Position numbers and translations under genes: made by a program. A DNA stretch of 64,000 nucleotides, taken from Lutraria lutraria. Its lineage: Eukaryota; Mollusca; Bivalvia; Venerida; Mactridae. The stretch spans positions 34,182,194 through 34,246,193 of the forward strand of contig OZ026846.1 in NCBI GenBank assembly GCA_964023205.1, in the 5' to 3' direction. Of the stretch, positions 36,301-49,475 are shown in pieces; within the stretch, counting starts at the first letter, position 1; every line of letters starts with the position of its first letter. The notes beneath the pieces were generated by a model that made no database searches, was not told where the DNA came from, and saw nothing but the letters and a program-made list of their open reading frames with translations.

Positions 36301-39300
36301 AGATGTATATCATGTCGGATTAGAAAAATTACCTCCCTTTAATACTCACCTTCTCGTCAGGGTAAATAAATGAAGATGGCTTCACTTTGAAGTATAATTT
36401 CAATGAACTTTTAGGTTTAAATCCCAATAGATAAAGACCTGAAAAAGTGGATATAACAATACAGTACAACCTCTCCAGAGCGGCCCTCTGTAGAGCAACA
36501 ACCTCTCTATAACAACACCTTCAAAATTTCCCTAATCAGATATTTACTATAAATTCAACCTCTGTAGAGCAACAACCTCTAAACAACGGCCAATATTAGC
36601 AGCTCCCACAGGGTGTTGCTCTACAGAGGTTGTACTGTACATTCCTAAAGAAACATTAACCTTCAAAAGTCCCACTGCTTTGAAGTAAAATGTATAAGAA
36701 TCTTAATACACAAATAAATATACAAAATCCATTTACAGAAAAATCTGGGAAGAACAAAATAAGGGTAACAATAAATACAAACCGTGGAAAGGCAATTACT
36801 GTGGAATCATTAATTTTCGTTGGGGATTTAATTTCGTGGGTCGGTTCATCCATGAAATCAAATCCCCACGAATTTAAATGCAGAGATAAGGCGTTTCTTT
36901 TCAAAAATCCACAAATTTATGTCCCCACAAAATAGCCATTTTAGTAAAAACCACGAAAATTGAGCCCAACGAAAATAAATGAAAATACAGTATTTGTAAT
37001 GACTATAGCTACAGAATCAATGTGCATAAATTCTTGTGAACCTCTTAAAAATGATAAATATGAAAATATATTTTTGCGCTAAATGTACCCTAAGGCTGAA
37101 GAATAAATAATGTTTATTTATATTTATTTATGAGACCTTTTACAGGGGCCTCTTTGGTTGAGTGGTTATGGTCTCTGATTGAGATCAAATCCCATCTGGG
37201 ATTAGAGACAGTTCACATATGAGACAGCTGTACAGCTGGTTTAAGGAAGGTCTGTGGTTCTACCCAGGTGTATACATTGGTTCTTCCCATACTATTTAAG
37301 GCTAGATAGTCACAAAATAACCATGGCCGTTGAAGCAACATTTAACTCTGCAGAAAAAAAGACCTGGAAGTAGAAGCAAGTTAAACTTTAAGATCATTAC
37401 CAGCTGGATCAAATCGTTTCATCATGTCCACCTCTTCATTTTCAAATTCAATTGCTTTACCACCATATGTTTGTCTTTTCTTTAAATCTTGAGGCATCAA
37501 AACCTCACCAGTCTCCTGAAATGCCAAACAATAAAGTCAATGGTCATCATATTTGAAACACTATCATGTCTGAACGCTTTCCTTCGAAGAGCAACATCTT
37601 GCAAAAACTACTGACAGACTGGGGTGTCATTGACCATTTCCATGTCTTTCCAGCAGTTTTCTTTTAAGGCATAAATTATATTACTATCTAAAAATGCAAA
37701 GATACAGACAGAATTTTTAATAAACTCTCTGCATGTTTTTTATTTAAACGGACATTACTTGAAGAAAGTCAAGGTTTCCTTTACAATGATATACATATGT
37801 TTAGAAGGCCATAATTTTGGCAATGGTTGACTGCACGCGAGGGTTTGAAGTAGATAATCTCAGACTCCACAAATTTGTGCTGCATTCCAATCACTAGCTT
37901 AAGGGTGTTGTAAACATGCTTTTATATAAGATACATTATGCCACACTCTTTACATAACATAAAATGCAAAGGATCATAAAAAGGTTAAAGATTACCTTCA
38001 GATATGTCTTTGTGTGACTTTTCAATTCATCGTTAGTTCCTTTGTCAAGTTTAACAGGATATGGCTTGGTACAAGGTCTTATCAAATTATACCTGAGAAA
38101 TAAATAATTCTATAACTGCAAAAATGAACCATCAACTCAACAAGTTGTAAAGATCTTTTAGGAATCATTGTTAATTTCAAGGCAAGTGTATCATTTCAGA
38201 AAAAAGTAAGGCATTTAGCTAAACATATACATTTGTATATCTTTCTCTAGGGTTTAACACCACCATAACAGCTAGGACATTTGGAGACTTTTCCAGTTTT
38301 AATGGTGAAGGAAGACATCAAGTGTGCACTTTTTAGAACTAACGACCTACCGTAAGCTAGCTAGATAGCTAAGCTTCCTCACAGCATTTTGAACTTACAG
38401 CAATGAGGGGCTGTGATATATAGACAGCGACTTTAAACATTCATTCATATTCCTTTGCACAACCATCACATGTGGCATAAATTGTGAGGTTCACATATAT
38501 AAATAAGCTACATTAAAGTTTTTGCACGACATAGACGTCACAGCAATCACAATAGCTAGACTTTTTCTTCAAAAACAGACGAGCTAAAAATTAAACAAAT
38601 CTATAAAAGTTGTTTTCATAAATACACTTACACTCCTACACCCATCTGTAATCCTTCTCCAAGTTTTAAAAATGAGTATCTCCAAGCCCTCTTCTTGTGA
38701 TCCTTAGATCTTACCCTAAAAGATAAATGAACTAGACCGTTAAACACAAACAAGGACTTACATGACAAAGAATTAGTTGAAATAAGTCGTACTGCCAATT
38801 CCATAGGTTTGATACCACAAATTGAAGCGAGTCACTGCCTTTCATAAAATGTAGTTTCTTAACCTTTTCAACAAATTTGAGGATTTTTCTTAATGGTGTA
38901 AAAATGTTAATTCCCTAAAAATTTACTGAAATATAAGATCATTAAAGGGTCACTACTTCAGAATGAAATACAAAAATAAGGCCATAATAAAGTTGTTACT
39001 TTTGGACTTACCCTGATATTTCTTACCACAAAATGAGTAAGTAAGAAAATATCTGGGGATGAGTCATACCTTGCATTCTCAGTATTCAATAAAATGTAGA
39101 AAAGAACTATTTTTTCCCTACCTACTTTGATAATTTTGGCAAGGTAACCCTAAACTTGAACCTTTTCCAGTCTGATGTAAACTTACAAAGCCAATTTATA
39201 GGTTAAGTATAATTTTTAACTGTTAATTTTATTGATATTTCATGTACATCACAATCTTATTGATTTCAAAAAGTGATAAACCTTTGAGTCCCTTTACAAT

Positions 39301-42300
39301 GATTCCCCTGGGGTAGAAATTGCCCCTTCCCAAGGGGTCACAAAGACACAAACCTGGTTAAGAGTTCTTCCAGTTTCTCAGCAGGATCAGCTAACTCTGT
39401 CATTTCATCATCATCATTGTACAATAAATCCTGGAAAATGCATTCAGTTAAATTAATTACTTGCATTTCTGAATGATTTCTGTTGAATTATAATGGAAAC
39501 CAAATTTGTAGCATAAATACTTCTCAATACAAGTTACAATTCATTGCAGCAATATGGATTTTTTTCTACTTTTTCCGAACACTTATAATTTGTCAACAAA
39601 AATGTCCATTTTCCTCCACATATGAAGAGGTTGCTGAGTACTTGTGCAAGTATACGTTAGTATTGGTCAGAATTTAGTCCAGGAAAATTGGATAGGTGAA
39701 CCGCCTGCTGTATGTAACAGAAATATAGTTGAAAAACGGCATTATAGATCCCACTGAAAAAACAAACACATAACTTAAAGGAATATAAATTTGAGCAAAA
39801 AAAAAGTTTTCTAATGATACTGAAATCTTACTTTGTAAAACTTAGAAACATCAAATGTAGATCCAGAATTTTGTAAATGCATCAACTCGAGTTCAACACC
39901 TGTCTCATTCAAGTCACTAGCTTTAGTTTTTGCTTGTCGCTGAAAAGAAAAATAAGATTAGAAAGCTCAAAGGAAAATTCAGGCCCCAGGGTTATAAAAC
40001 TTTGAGATCAGCCTCTGAGCTCAAATCTCATCCCATTCTCCAAGTATTATGGTTGAAAAGATTTTGGTTTAAATACAAGTTCAGATGAATTACACTGCCA
40101 AACTAGTGTACCAATAATATCATTATTGTCTGTTTATGATTAACCTGGAAACACTAAAAGGCAAGGCATGAGATTTGGGCTCAGAGATTGATCTCAGTTT
40201 CGTAACCTCGGGGCCACAACAGAGGCCCCCTAACGGCGCAAATAATGCAATCAATAAACCATTAATATGGCGATAAAATCACTAAGCAATTGGAAGTAAG
40301 CACCACAACAACTACATAACTTACTTGTAAATGTTGATTTCCTTCATGAGGGTTGTCATTGCTTGTAAAAAGTAAAATCCTTTTAGAATTTACTTTCTGT
40401 GGACTGCAAAAAAAATCAGAAGAAAGCTTTTGTTGAAAGAATATCTCTAAGATATGTAAGAAAAAAAAGTACACACTATATCTAAATCTTAGCATCCTTT
40501 CTGACAAACCAAATTCTCCCTGAATTTTCAGAAAATTAAATTCAGATAAAATTCCCACATTTGCTAACCAAATTCTAAAACAAGACAGAAAAGTTAAAAT
40601 TTAAAACACAACTCTTTAGTGTCATGGATTGTAGTTGTATAGATTGTTAGCATAGTTTTACCTGTTAGCATAGTTTTATCTGTTAGCATAGTTTTATCTG
40701 TTAGCATAGTTTTACCTGTTAGCATAGTTTTACCTGTTAGCAAACATATTCTGGCATGTCCATAAAGCTTCACTCAATGAGAATGCTGGATTGTGACCAT
40801 AATCAACATTGAATGTCTTGTAATTCTCTGAAAATGTATAACATGAAATTGATGAATCCATTTACTATGTATATAAGGCCAGTGATATTTCGATATGTTA
40901 ATAAATGTCTACAAGTTGATCACTCGTTCAGTCCAGTAGAGCTAGGTTGATCATCTTTCCTGAAGGTATTTAACAATGACTCCAGCATAAAAGTGAATAA
41001 AATTCCATTTTAATGACAATTTAGCTGACTTCAGCTTAGAAAACATGACAATGCATTCAATAAACTCATATGCCCCTGGTGGCATGCTTAACGGAATGGT
41101 AAAAACTACTTAACTAAGGATGGATGGACAAGGCAATCACTACATGTCTGGGGAATAACAAATGGACATTTATAATCTTCAATTACCTTTACATAATTCT
41201 TCCAATTCCAGAATTCTAGGCGCCCCAGGTAGATCAAGATCCTGAAATAAATTCAATAATTATTTCCCTTTCATCAACAAGACAGAAAAACAAAGACAGA
41301 CAAGCATAAGACAAGACATGTTGGATTAAGCAAGACCTTTACCTCAAATACAAAAATGTATTGACAAAATAACATGGTACATCCCTTTTTGGGGGATTTC
41401 AGGGGAAGGTAGTGAGTCCTTCCAAGCGGGAAAAGTCAGATAGTTGAAATTTTACTACTTATAAAAATAAAATATTTGTACAAGTTAGACACCAATTTAT
41501 TTATTCATTCTGAACCATTCAAGGCAATGTTCCTTCTGCTGTATTTAAACTTAGCCAATCAAAGCATTTACGTCCATAGTCATCATGTTTAACATGCAGA
41601 AACAATAGATTCGGGCAAATTTCCTTACCTTACACAGTTGTAACTGGTTTTATTTGATTTTTTTACATATTTGACTAGGAAAATTTGGGATGAAATTGGG
41701 GGAGAAATGTATACTGTTTCATTCATTAGAGCATTGTATTTATAATACAATCATGCAGTTATCCTCTGAAACGACAATTTCTAAGCTTTTTCTGCACAGA
41801 ACTGTAACTGTATTAATGAAACTTACCTGATAGATGTAAATGTTTTTGAAGTCATTTGGATTCTTTGATTTGTCCTGAAGAAAGAGAACAAAATGATAAC
41901 ATAAAATATCACAATTCAGGCCATCCTTAAAAAATGTTTGTTTATTGTAACCTGACCTAGAAAATTTTCAGTGGCAGGTAGCAAGGAATTTTTTTTTTAC
42001 ATTTAACCTGAAATACATGTCAGAATGCTGTTTTTAATCGAACAAAATCCTGAGAGGACAAAAAATTTGGTAGGGGCCTTTTTTGGTGAGCATTTACAGA
42101 AACATAACAAATCATTTTTTAAGGATGGCTTTAGTCTTTCAATCTACTTCAGAAATGAATGGGTGAAATTTTGTTAGTTTTTTTTGCCAAAAACAGATCA
42201 TACAACATTAACCTGTAAATTGAAAATATTATTATCTCACAGTTAAAAAAGGACATTTAAAAGACAAAAGAGCTATTCAACAGATCAATTTAACAATTTT

Positions 42301-44627
42301 TTAAACAGAAGTTATTCTAATGAAAGTAAAATTCAAATGAAAAGAAATTTTAAGACTATAGGAGGAAATAATGCTGTGTTCAGACAGGCCTCAATTCAGT
42401 CCAAAAACTAAGTTGCAAACACATTCATTATGAGAACTGCTTTAATTTACTGAGCTGATATATTTAAGAAATAGAGATCTTCGTAAAGCTAAAATTAATA
42501 GACCAAACAGTTTATGATGTTAATAAACAGCTGCCCTGATACTTACAGTCCCAAAGAAGACAACACCCAGTAAGTCCTTCTCACTGCTAATTATCTTATT
42601 CTGTAGAGTAGTTTTACAGCACTGAAAGTAATTATTTTGTGTTAATTAGAGCACCCTTGTAAATTGTCTGCCACTTCCAACCCATACTTTTTGGGCTGGG
42701 TTGGTAGGTAGGTATTTCTTATATCATAAACATACACACATTTACTTCAAAAACAAATTTTAGTATTTTTTTTCTGACAATTTTTTTTATAGTTATTAAG
42801 TCAGAGGAAATCAACAATTATACCAGCTGTGTAAGGTTGATTGTAACTTTGTACACAAATGTTTAGGGATATGCAGAGCAAAAAATATTCAAAACAATTT
42901 TTCACCAGCACCAACAGCCAGTGCCATTTGGCAATATTTCCAGCTTTAACAGTGAAGCCTAGGCGTACACCTGGGTAGTACCATTGACCTTCAGTAAGCT
43001 AGTTGGACAGATTCCTCTCATGTGATATATGTCTGGTCCCTGTTGGGATTGAGACTCACAGTAGTGAGGAACAAGTCACTACTAGTCAGAGACCATAAAC
43101 ACTCGAACAAGGATGCTCCCTGAACATAACCTTATACTTGTATAATTGTACAGACTGAGAGATATACAGAGACAAAAATATTGATCAGACATTAGAACTT
43201 ATGTAAATAATCTTTTAAACAGAGATCTTTTATAAGGAAATGAGGAAGGCCCAGGTAAAAGGGGGAAAATTACACCCAAAAGGCAAATAAGTGGAGAATT
43301 CATAATGCAAATAGTGCAAACAGATTTTTCTTGAGGAAAATACAGCAATTTTTCTGAGGGGAAGACACAGACTATCAGTGTAATTATCTTTGTTAAAAAT
43401 GGTATTACAGACCATTACAGTGCACCCTCTCCAAAGCAACACCCTTTGGGAGAAACATAATTATGTTGTTGTTGAATGGATGTTAAATTCATAGTTAAAT
43501 CATGCAGTGGGAAATATAATGCTGTTGCTGAAAGGAGGGTTTTGCTCAAGAGGGCTGCATGCAGTGGAGAGGTTGTACTGCATACTAATTCTGATCATAC
43601 TTACCCTGATGCAGAGCTGAAAGAAGCTTTCATCTTCATCCTCATCATCCACATCAAACATTTGTTTAGAACAATCAATCAGCATTATCAAGCCATCACG
43701 TAAAGAACCACGGAACTGTGAAAATAGTTGTACATACATAGTTACATACATGTACACATAATGATATCCAACTCATAAATTAAAAACTGGAGATAATTAA
43801 AATAGACAAATACTTAGGCTTGCAATTCTAATCGTATTCTGTAGCAGTACTCACCGAATATATTGTTTGTATAAATAAATTGGCTATGATATTAGCCAGC
43901 CCCATTAGCTAAGTTAATTGGTAGAGCATGTGACTTGCCCTACATCAAACCCTACATCGGGTACTTTCCACCTTCTATTACAACTCAGTAGGATCAAGGA
44001 TTCGCAACTTCCGTATTAACAATTAAAAGTAATCAAATCCTGCGATAATAACATGTGAATCAACGGGATTTCATGCTCTTGTTTACAAAGCGAAAAAATA
44101 GGAAAATATTTGTGATGATCCGAATGTTAATAACAGCGAAAATATCTGTGGTATTCCGAATGTTTAATCTCAGGAGATGAAAGGATTATAATAGATGTCC
44201 GCCATCTTGGAATTTAAAATGTTCGACTGATGCCTTTTTCAATTCTTAGACTTTGTGGATTATAAATGTATCTCAATATTTTAAAATAATTTGTTGCATC
44301 CTTTACCAATTTCCCGTGCCCAAATGCCAGAGTTTTTTTTGTATAATTAAGTTCCTTAAACACCTGATTACAGCTGTCGGACATTGCCGAGTATATAGCA
44401 ATGCATTGTGGGATCGTCTAACGATATCGTTTGAGCTATTTTTAGCAGTTGCAAATCCATATATGAATATAAGTCCTTTGTAGGATAGAGATATTTAGTA
44501 TGCTAAATATGTACAATTTTTCAGAATGCATACTTTTAAACTACATTGTAAGGCTCACCTGTGGATTAAATTCATCTTCCTCCTCCTCATCTTCTCCAAA
44601 TTTCTGGAATCCAAACTCAAATGCCAT
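33305..44627 (-). CDS. XRCC6: Ku70 (X-ray repair cross-complementing protein 6), complete, 605 aa
   Basis: DNA-end-binding subunit of the Ku70/Ku80 ring that starts non-homologous end joining in the nucleus. Nineteen coding exons: 44627-44559, 43715-43605, 42621-42547, 41874-41827, 41241-41187, 40827-40734, 40403-40325, 39939-39832, 39430-39354, 38715-38632, 38092-37996, 37515-37401, 36438-36350, 35809-35681, 35489-35378, 35204-35043, 34646-34546, 34156-34067, 33427-33305. Every border is GT/AG and phases agree; the sum is 1,818 nt, close to the family's usual length. Residues 1-23 are acidic. The vWA-like domain follows (LIDCSKQMF, LLGVVFFGT, HNPAFSLSEALW). The Ku core contains KKRQTYG, RFVALLPQ and PPGFHVIFLPFADD. 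The arm has FENPVLQKHWRNIEALALD. A basic Ala-rich linker leads to a SAP domain at residues 566-605 (LGKLTVPVLKE, KADLIDAI) ending DVGV. A splice-acceptor-like site just upstream of the ATG suggests a separate 5' UTR exon. No truncation or frameshift is seen. Confidence 0.97.
34184..34399. repeat. 17-bp minisatellite in an XRCC6 intron
   Basis: About a dozen tandem units of CATATGTCTACATCAAC and the variant CATATATCTACAACAAA, one unit disrupted. It sits between the coding exons 34646-34546 and 34156-34067 and does not touch their splice sites. Confidence 0.93.
36462..36637. mobile_element. Palindromic pogo-like miniature element, copy 3
   Basis: 176 bp, same ends and TA flank, in inverse orientation to copy 1. 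It lies in the XRCC6 intron just upstream of exon 36438-36350 on the gene strand, 24 bp from its acceptor. Confidence 0.85.
37144..37350 (+). mobile_element. tRNA-derived SINE related to family 2
   Basis: GGGGCCTCTTTGGTTGAGTG, GTTATGGTCTCTGATTGAGA, a body with GGTCTGTGGTTCTACCCAGG and GGTTCTTCCCATACTATTTA. In an XRCC6 intron. Further degraded minus-strand relatives lie at about 38250-38480 and 42930-43115. Confidence 0.68.
39590..39770 (+). mobile_element. SINE, family 3, 3' part
   Basis: Centre CACATATGAAGAGGTTGCTG, then CAGAATTTAGTCCAGGAAAA, GATAGGTGAACCGCCTGC and the tail AAACGGCATTATAGATCCCA. The head is not visible. In an XRCC6 intron; gives the empty-site sequence for the insertion at 872. 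Confidence 0.72.
40646..40735. repeat. 18-bp tandem repeat spanning an XRCC6 5' splice site
   Basis: Five units of GTTAGCATAGTTTTACCT or its ATCT variant, plus a partial sixth. On the gene strand each unit reads CTAACAGGTAAAACTATG, so the exon 6 donor (exon end 40734) is the first of a series. Units at 40646, 40700 and 40718 keep GT; the two middle units have GATAAAAC and cannot act as donors. Confidence 0.93.
43418..43580. mobile_element. Palindromic pogo-like miniature element, copy 4 (diverged)
   Basis: Begins CAGTGCACCCTCTCCAAAGC and ends GGAGAGGTTGTACTG. It lies about 25 bp downstream of the XRCC6 exon 43715-43605 donor on the gene strand. A more diverged subfamily, shared with the copies at 46055 and 61442. 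Confidence 0.75.
43903..43990 (+). mobile_element. tRNA-derived SINE, family 1, short copy
   Basis: AGTTAATTGGTAGAGCATGT, GACTTGCCCTACATCAAACC, CATCGGGTACTTTCCACCTTC. Anticodon arm partly deleted. In the first intron of XRCC6. Confidence 0.6.
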
Positions 44628-46054
44628 TCTTGAAACAGATACTGTAATGTAAATTTATAATAATAATAATCTCAAATTTATATCTTATTGTTTCCTTCAT
44701 TTTTCTTACGAATCAATTCAATAGCTGCATTAATTTTATAGAGCCTAGAAAAAATAAGACGGCTTGTAACTTTTAGCACCATGGCCAGGGCCCTAGCTGC
44801 ACTTTAGGGGAAGGGGCCCGGGGCCATCGGGTAGAGGAATTTCGCATCATTTTGAGGAAAAAGGGGAATTTCAGGGGATTTTTTTAACTGCCTTATAAAC
44901 TTGCAATAAACAGTTTTAGCTTAAAATAGCTGTATCTAAATATATTACATACATTAATATACAATTAATCACTGGTTAATAACTTAATAAAATTTTTTTT
45001 TTTTTGAGTGGAATTATTGTCAAAAATAGGGGAAAAAAGTATATTATTTTAGGAGGGCAATGGGGCCAAATTTCGGCCACAAAAAAACGTCAAATGAGGG
45101 CTCTGATGGCGATCCAAATTCAGCTATGGAATTGGCAAGAGAATACATGAATCTAGCCAAAATAACTGTGCTAGCTGAAGGAGTCTTCGAATTTAACCCC
45201 GGACCAGTAAATTTGGTAAGGTCAATGGTCCGATGGACCAGTAAATTTTTTCAGTGATAATTTTACTAAGTCAGAAATTTTATTTTTAAATAATTCTCGA
45301 AAAAAAAATTTTTTTAGCCATAATTATATGAAATTTTGTGTGTACTCTTTTTGGTCTTAGTCTACTATAAGTTCATTTGGTCCATTAAAGTTTGCATTTT
45401 CACTGGACCTAATGTTGTGAACACTGGAAGGATACCAACGGAAAATTTCATGTTAGTCAAAACATGGTCCAACAACCACTTAAGAAGTTAAGATTTCAGC
45501 CTGAGAGTTGTTGGTCAATCACAGACTCGGCCAATTATTTTTTATTATCTAATAAATTTATAGTATGGATACTAGAATTAATTAGATCATTTTCGATATA
45601 CTGACATGCAAATACAGAGAATATATACACAATAGTAAATTACTAAGCTGATATCTACAATTAAAACAGTAAGGCGACGTGCAAAGCTCTTGACAATAAA
45701 CAAACAAAAATATCCAATTTCACCGCATCGCGAAAACATATTATAAATGAAAACAATTTGTAAATCGAACTTAACGCTTCATCAACACCAATCGAACATG
45801 GATAAATATACTTTATTCAATCATATGCAATAGTTGTCACATCTCTTATCAAAGTAAATCAATTATTTACCTATAAATCATTAAGCGCTAACTCAGTGTT
45901 TTTATCCCACCAATTAGATGCGAAGCGAAGGCGTTAAGTAAATTATCGTTGTCGTCACACACTAAGCTGGTAAAAATTTAAGATGATCTAGTGATATACT
46001 CATTTAGAAATAAAATCATGAACTATTTCGTGAAACTTGTGATCAATACAAGTA

Positions 46055-46230
46055 CAGTGCAACCTCTTTAAAGGAACACCCATTGTATGTAGCAAATTTA
46101 TGGTGGTGTCAAAAGGTTGTTGCTCTAGAGAGGTTCAATAAATATCTAAATTATACAATGGAAAAAAATCATGCTGTTTCAGTAAGGAAGTTGTTGCTCA
46201 AGAGATGGTCCCTATGGAGAGATTGTCCTG
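46055..46230. mobile_element. Palindromic pogo-like miniature element, copy 5 (diverged)
   Basis: Begins CAGTGCAACCTCTTTAAAGG; interior GGTTGTTGCTCTAGAGAGG. Intergenic, upstream of XRCC6. Confidence 0.75.
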
Positions 46231-48090
46231 TTTAGTAATAGTATTAATTTTGTTGGTACCTTACTGGTTGGCAGACAATTTCATCCCAAGACATTATAAT
46301 TTCCTCCGTAGGCATTTCCACGCAAGAGCTAGCTAGGTGACATGTCTAGCATTCTAATTGTTGAGCTTGAGTTATGTATGTATATATTAATAGAGAATTT
46401 ATCAGATATGGGTACATTTTCAGTTGATATGTAAATAATTATATTTAAAAGTTTTTGATACTCTTCAATTATGGTGATCGAAGCATCATAAAAAAGTTTT
46501 CTGGTTGCTTCTGGTAGACTTTTTTGGTCTCAGTAATATTCGTTATTTCCAAACAAAAAAATGTAAGGTCCCGGGTGATCAGTGGTCAAGTAGAAACATG
46601 CAGAACTACTAAACACAAGGTCTTCAGGATTCAATTCTTGGCTCAGCTATTAAAATTTCTCTGAGGTGTGTTTTCATTGTCTCCATTCAAGCTACACTGC
46701 GAGCACAACAAAGAACCAGGAAAAACTATTTGAAGAGTATAAGGACATATATACGAGTTATACAGAGAATATATACACAATAGTAAATTACTGAGCTGAT
46801 ATGCCCGGTTCTCCTGTATCTTATCTCTCCTCTCTCTGGTTAGGCTCTGAAATTACCATAGCAGCTGCTGTCAAATGGGCCTTTTTAAACAGCAGACAGG
46901 TAAATATGAAAAATGTGTTTGAAATAAGTTCTACCAATTAAACACTTTTGTGGATTTTAGCCGAAACCAGGTACAATGTATTTGTATTTCATGTTAATAT
47001 GTAAATTTTGGCAATACATGCTAATTTGCAAAACCCTTACATACAAATATATTGTAAATTCATGGGTTAAAGTTGATTCTTTTGAAGAAAAAAACAACAG
47101 CAGAATACTGAGCCATGGTACATGACATTAAAACAGTAAAAATCAGTCCAATCTGGGCCTGCAAGTCTGGAAATTCTGGCATATGCTGAAAAACTTTCAA
47201 GCATGCAAATTAAAGAAATGATAACATTTTCACCATTGAAACAGTGATTGGAGGGAAATTATTCAAAAAGGACAAAATAACATGTTTTACAGTTTAACCT
47301 TTTAACTGGATACAAATCATTGTTCTTGCTTGGATTGCATTTTCCATCTGTTTGTCTTCCAGGTGTGTTCCATGGGCCCTGTCCACTCCCTATGCCTTGT
47401 ATAAACATAAAGTGCATTGAGGAAAAATATAAATTAAACAAATAAAATATCAGTGCCGTCCTACTTCTTGATAAACAATACATGCGATTAGAAATTATTA
47501 TTCTTGCTATTCATATATATAGCTGTCACTCTCTCATCGCACATGAATTTTGGCGTAGACTGAAGTACTTTGTTTTTCTATGTCCGACATCGATTGTTAA
47601 ACTATAGTTCCATGTTGGTGCATGTCTTATATAAGTACAGTTTTCATGAGTACTTTCAGTACTTTGATTAAAATGAAGTGTTACCAAATTAAATCTTTGT
47701 TCATTCCCCTTATCAGCAACAGAAATAACTAACCACAATGTATTTCTCATCTTTTTAATACATGTATGTATATGGATTTCTGATTTGTTTCATAAAAGAT
47801 TTCTATCTAACAATACACAATCAACAGTAGTATAAGGTAAAATTATAAACAAAATAAATCAATAAAAAAATAATACAATAACAATTTTTGAAGCAGTTTT
47901 TTCATTTTTCAGATAAACCTACATTATAAAGACCACCTATGTACAGAATAAAACTACAGGTCTTTACAGTCAGTTGGTCTCTCCTGATGGGTGGTCTATG
48001 TTCCCAGTTAACTTAATTAAAATTTTACTGATTTTTTCCTGAACCATTTCACCCTTCTGAGTTCCAGAATATTCCTGTATGGAGACTACA

Positions 48091-48180
48091 GTCAAACCTG
48101 TGGACAAAGGCCACCCTTAGGTGTGACAATATGTGGCCTTTATTTACAGGTGGTCTTCAATTGGAGGTTATTTTCTTCCA
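48091..48180. mobile_element. Second pogo-like family, partial copy
   Basis: Starts CTACAGTCAAACCTGTGGAC followed by AAAGGCCACCCTTAGGTG, then TGTGGCCTTTATTTACAGGT. Only the left part is clear; the right end fades into plain intergenic DNA. Confidence 0.55.
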
Positions 48181-49384
48181 AATAATCAAATTTATATTGA
48201 ATGATATTTTTTTAAAGAATTGCCTTTATTCAGAGGATAGCCTTTATTTTAAGGTGGATGCAAACACAGGTTTGATTGTACAAAATACTGTACAATCAAT
48301 ATCAGTTTTAGATGCAGAAATTGGCTTGATAACATTGAATCCTTTATCTGGAAGAAATATTCACAACTGGACTCGATAAACAGTAGCTAGTGGGCCATTC
48401 ACATTCTCTTTTTTTTCTACATATTCTACTAGTACATTGTATTTTAGTATAAAATGAACAGAATAATTATGATCACTGAACTAAGAGAGAATGAAATAAT
48501 TGCAAATAACAGAAAACATTTCTTATTTTCTCAACAGTTAAAGACTTATCATATGGTACAAATCCTTCATGTAATAACGCAGATGAAGACTTACATGAGT
48601 AGAGTTGATTCAAATAATCAAATAAATGAGACAATATTTTGAGATACTGATATCTGCACTAAAAATATAAATTATGTCTTGAATATCAAGGATGATTTGC
48701 ACAGAATACTAGCATCCAGCTAAGTTAAGGGGCCACAACTGTTAAGCATAATAAAACCCCTTTATACAAGCTGCTCAGGGGGCCAGTTTCATCGACATAT
48801 CTTAGCTAAGTTTTTAAACTGAAAAATATTGCTACCCCTTGTGTGTTAATAAAAAGGGGGATCTATTGTCAGCTGTTAATGGTAAATGTTAAAAACATAC
48901 ACAACTGGCAAAGTTTTTAAGTTAACATAATTAAAACTCAATAAAGTACAGAGCTGAAAAAAACATATCCTCCAAAATAAAAATATTAATTCACAGCAAT
49001 AGCATAAATGCATATAATACCAGTTTACATAATATATTTCACATCAATCAATTATGTTATAATGAAAACATCACAAATTATTGCACCTTGTAAATATTTG
49101 TTCGCAGTAAAATCAATATATTTTTTGGCAGAACAAGTTCAAGCATATTTCCTGATGCACACTTAATTAACTACAACATACTGATGCTAGTGTCTCTTAG
49201 CTAATCAACCAAGTAAGCAAGCATGCCATGAGTCAGATCCCGGAGTCCTGGTATAGTTCTTAGAGTGGAAAAAACGTAGAACCAAGAAACATCGCAACAT
49301 GGTTTACATGAAACAGACTATAACATTTTCACTGTATACAGCATACATTCCTGAATGTACCATCACAGTGAATGATGAAACAGG

Positions 49385-49475
49385 TTAAAAATTCCAATGA
49401 TCTGGGCGGGATTTGAACCAGGGACCTAACTATCACAAAGCAAGCATCCTACCACTGGACCACCACTCCCATGTG
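49385..49475 (-). mobile_element. tRNA-like SINE of another type
   Basis: On the minus strand: GGAGTGGTGGTCCAGTGGTA, GGATGCTTGCTTTGTGATAG, GTCCCTGGTTCAAATCCCGC. A real tRNA is unlikely: the acceptor arm does not close and the anticodon loop is altered. Confidence 0.55.

Noticed and set aside
43500..43757. Independent 85-residue protein
   Set aside because: It is XRCC6 exon 2 read through into its introns; the splice sites at 43715 and 43605 delimit the real part.
45060..45257. Plus-strand frame of 65 codons
   Set aside because: Low-complexity surroundings and no recognisable domain. Nearby GGGGAATTTCAGGGG-type words point to a repeat.
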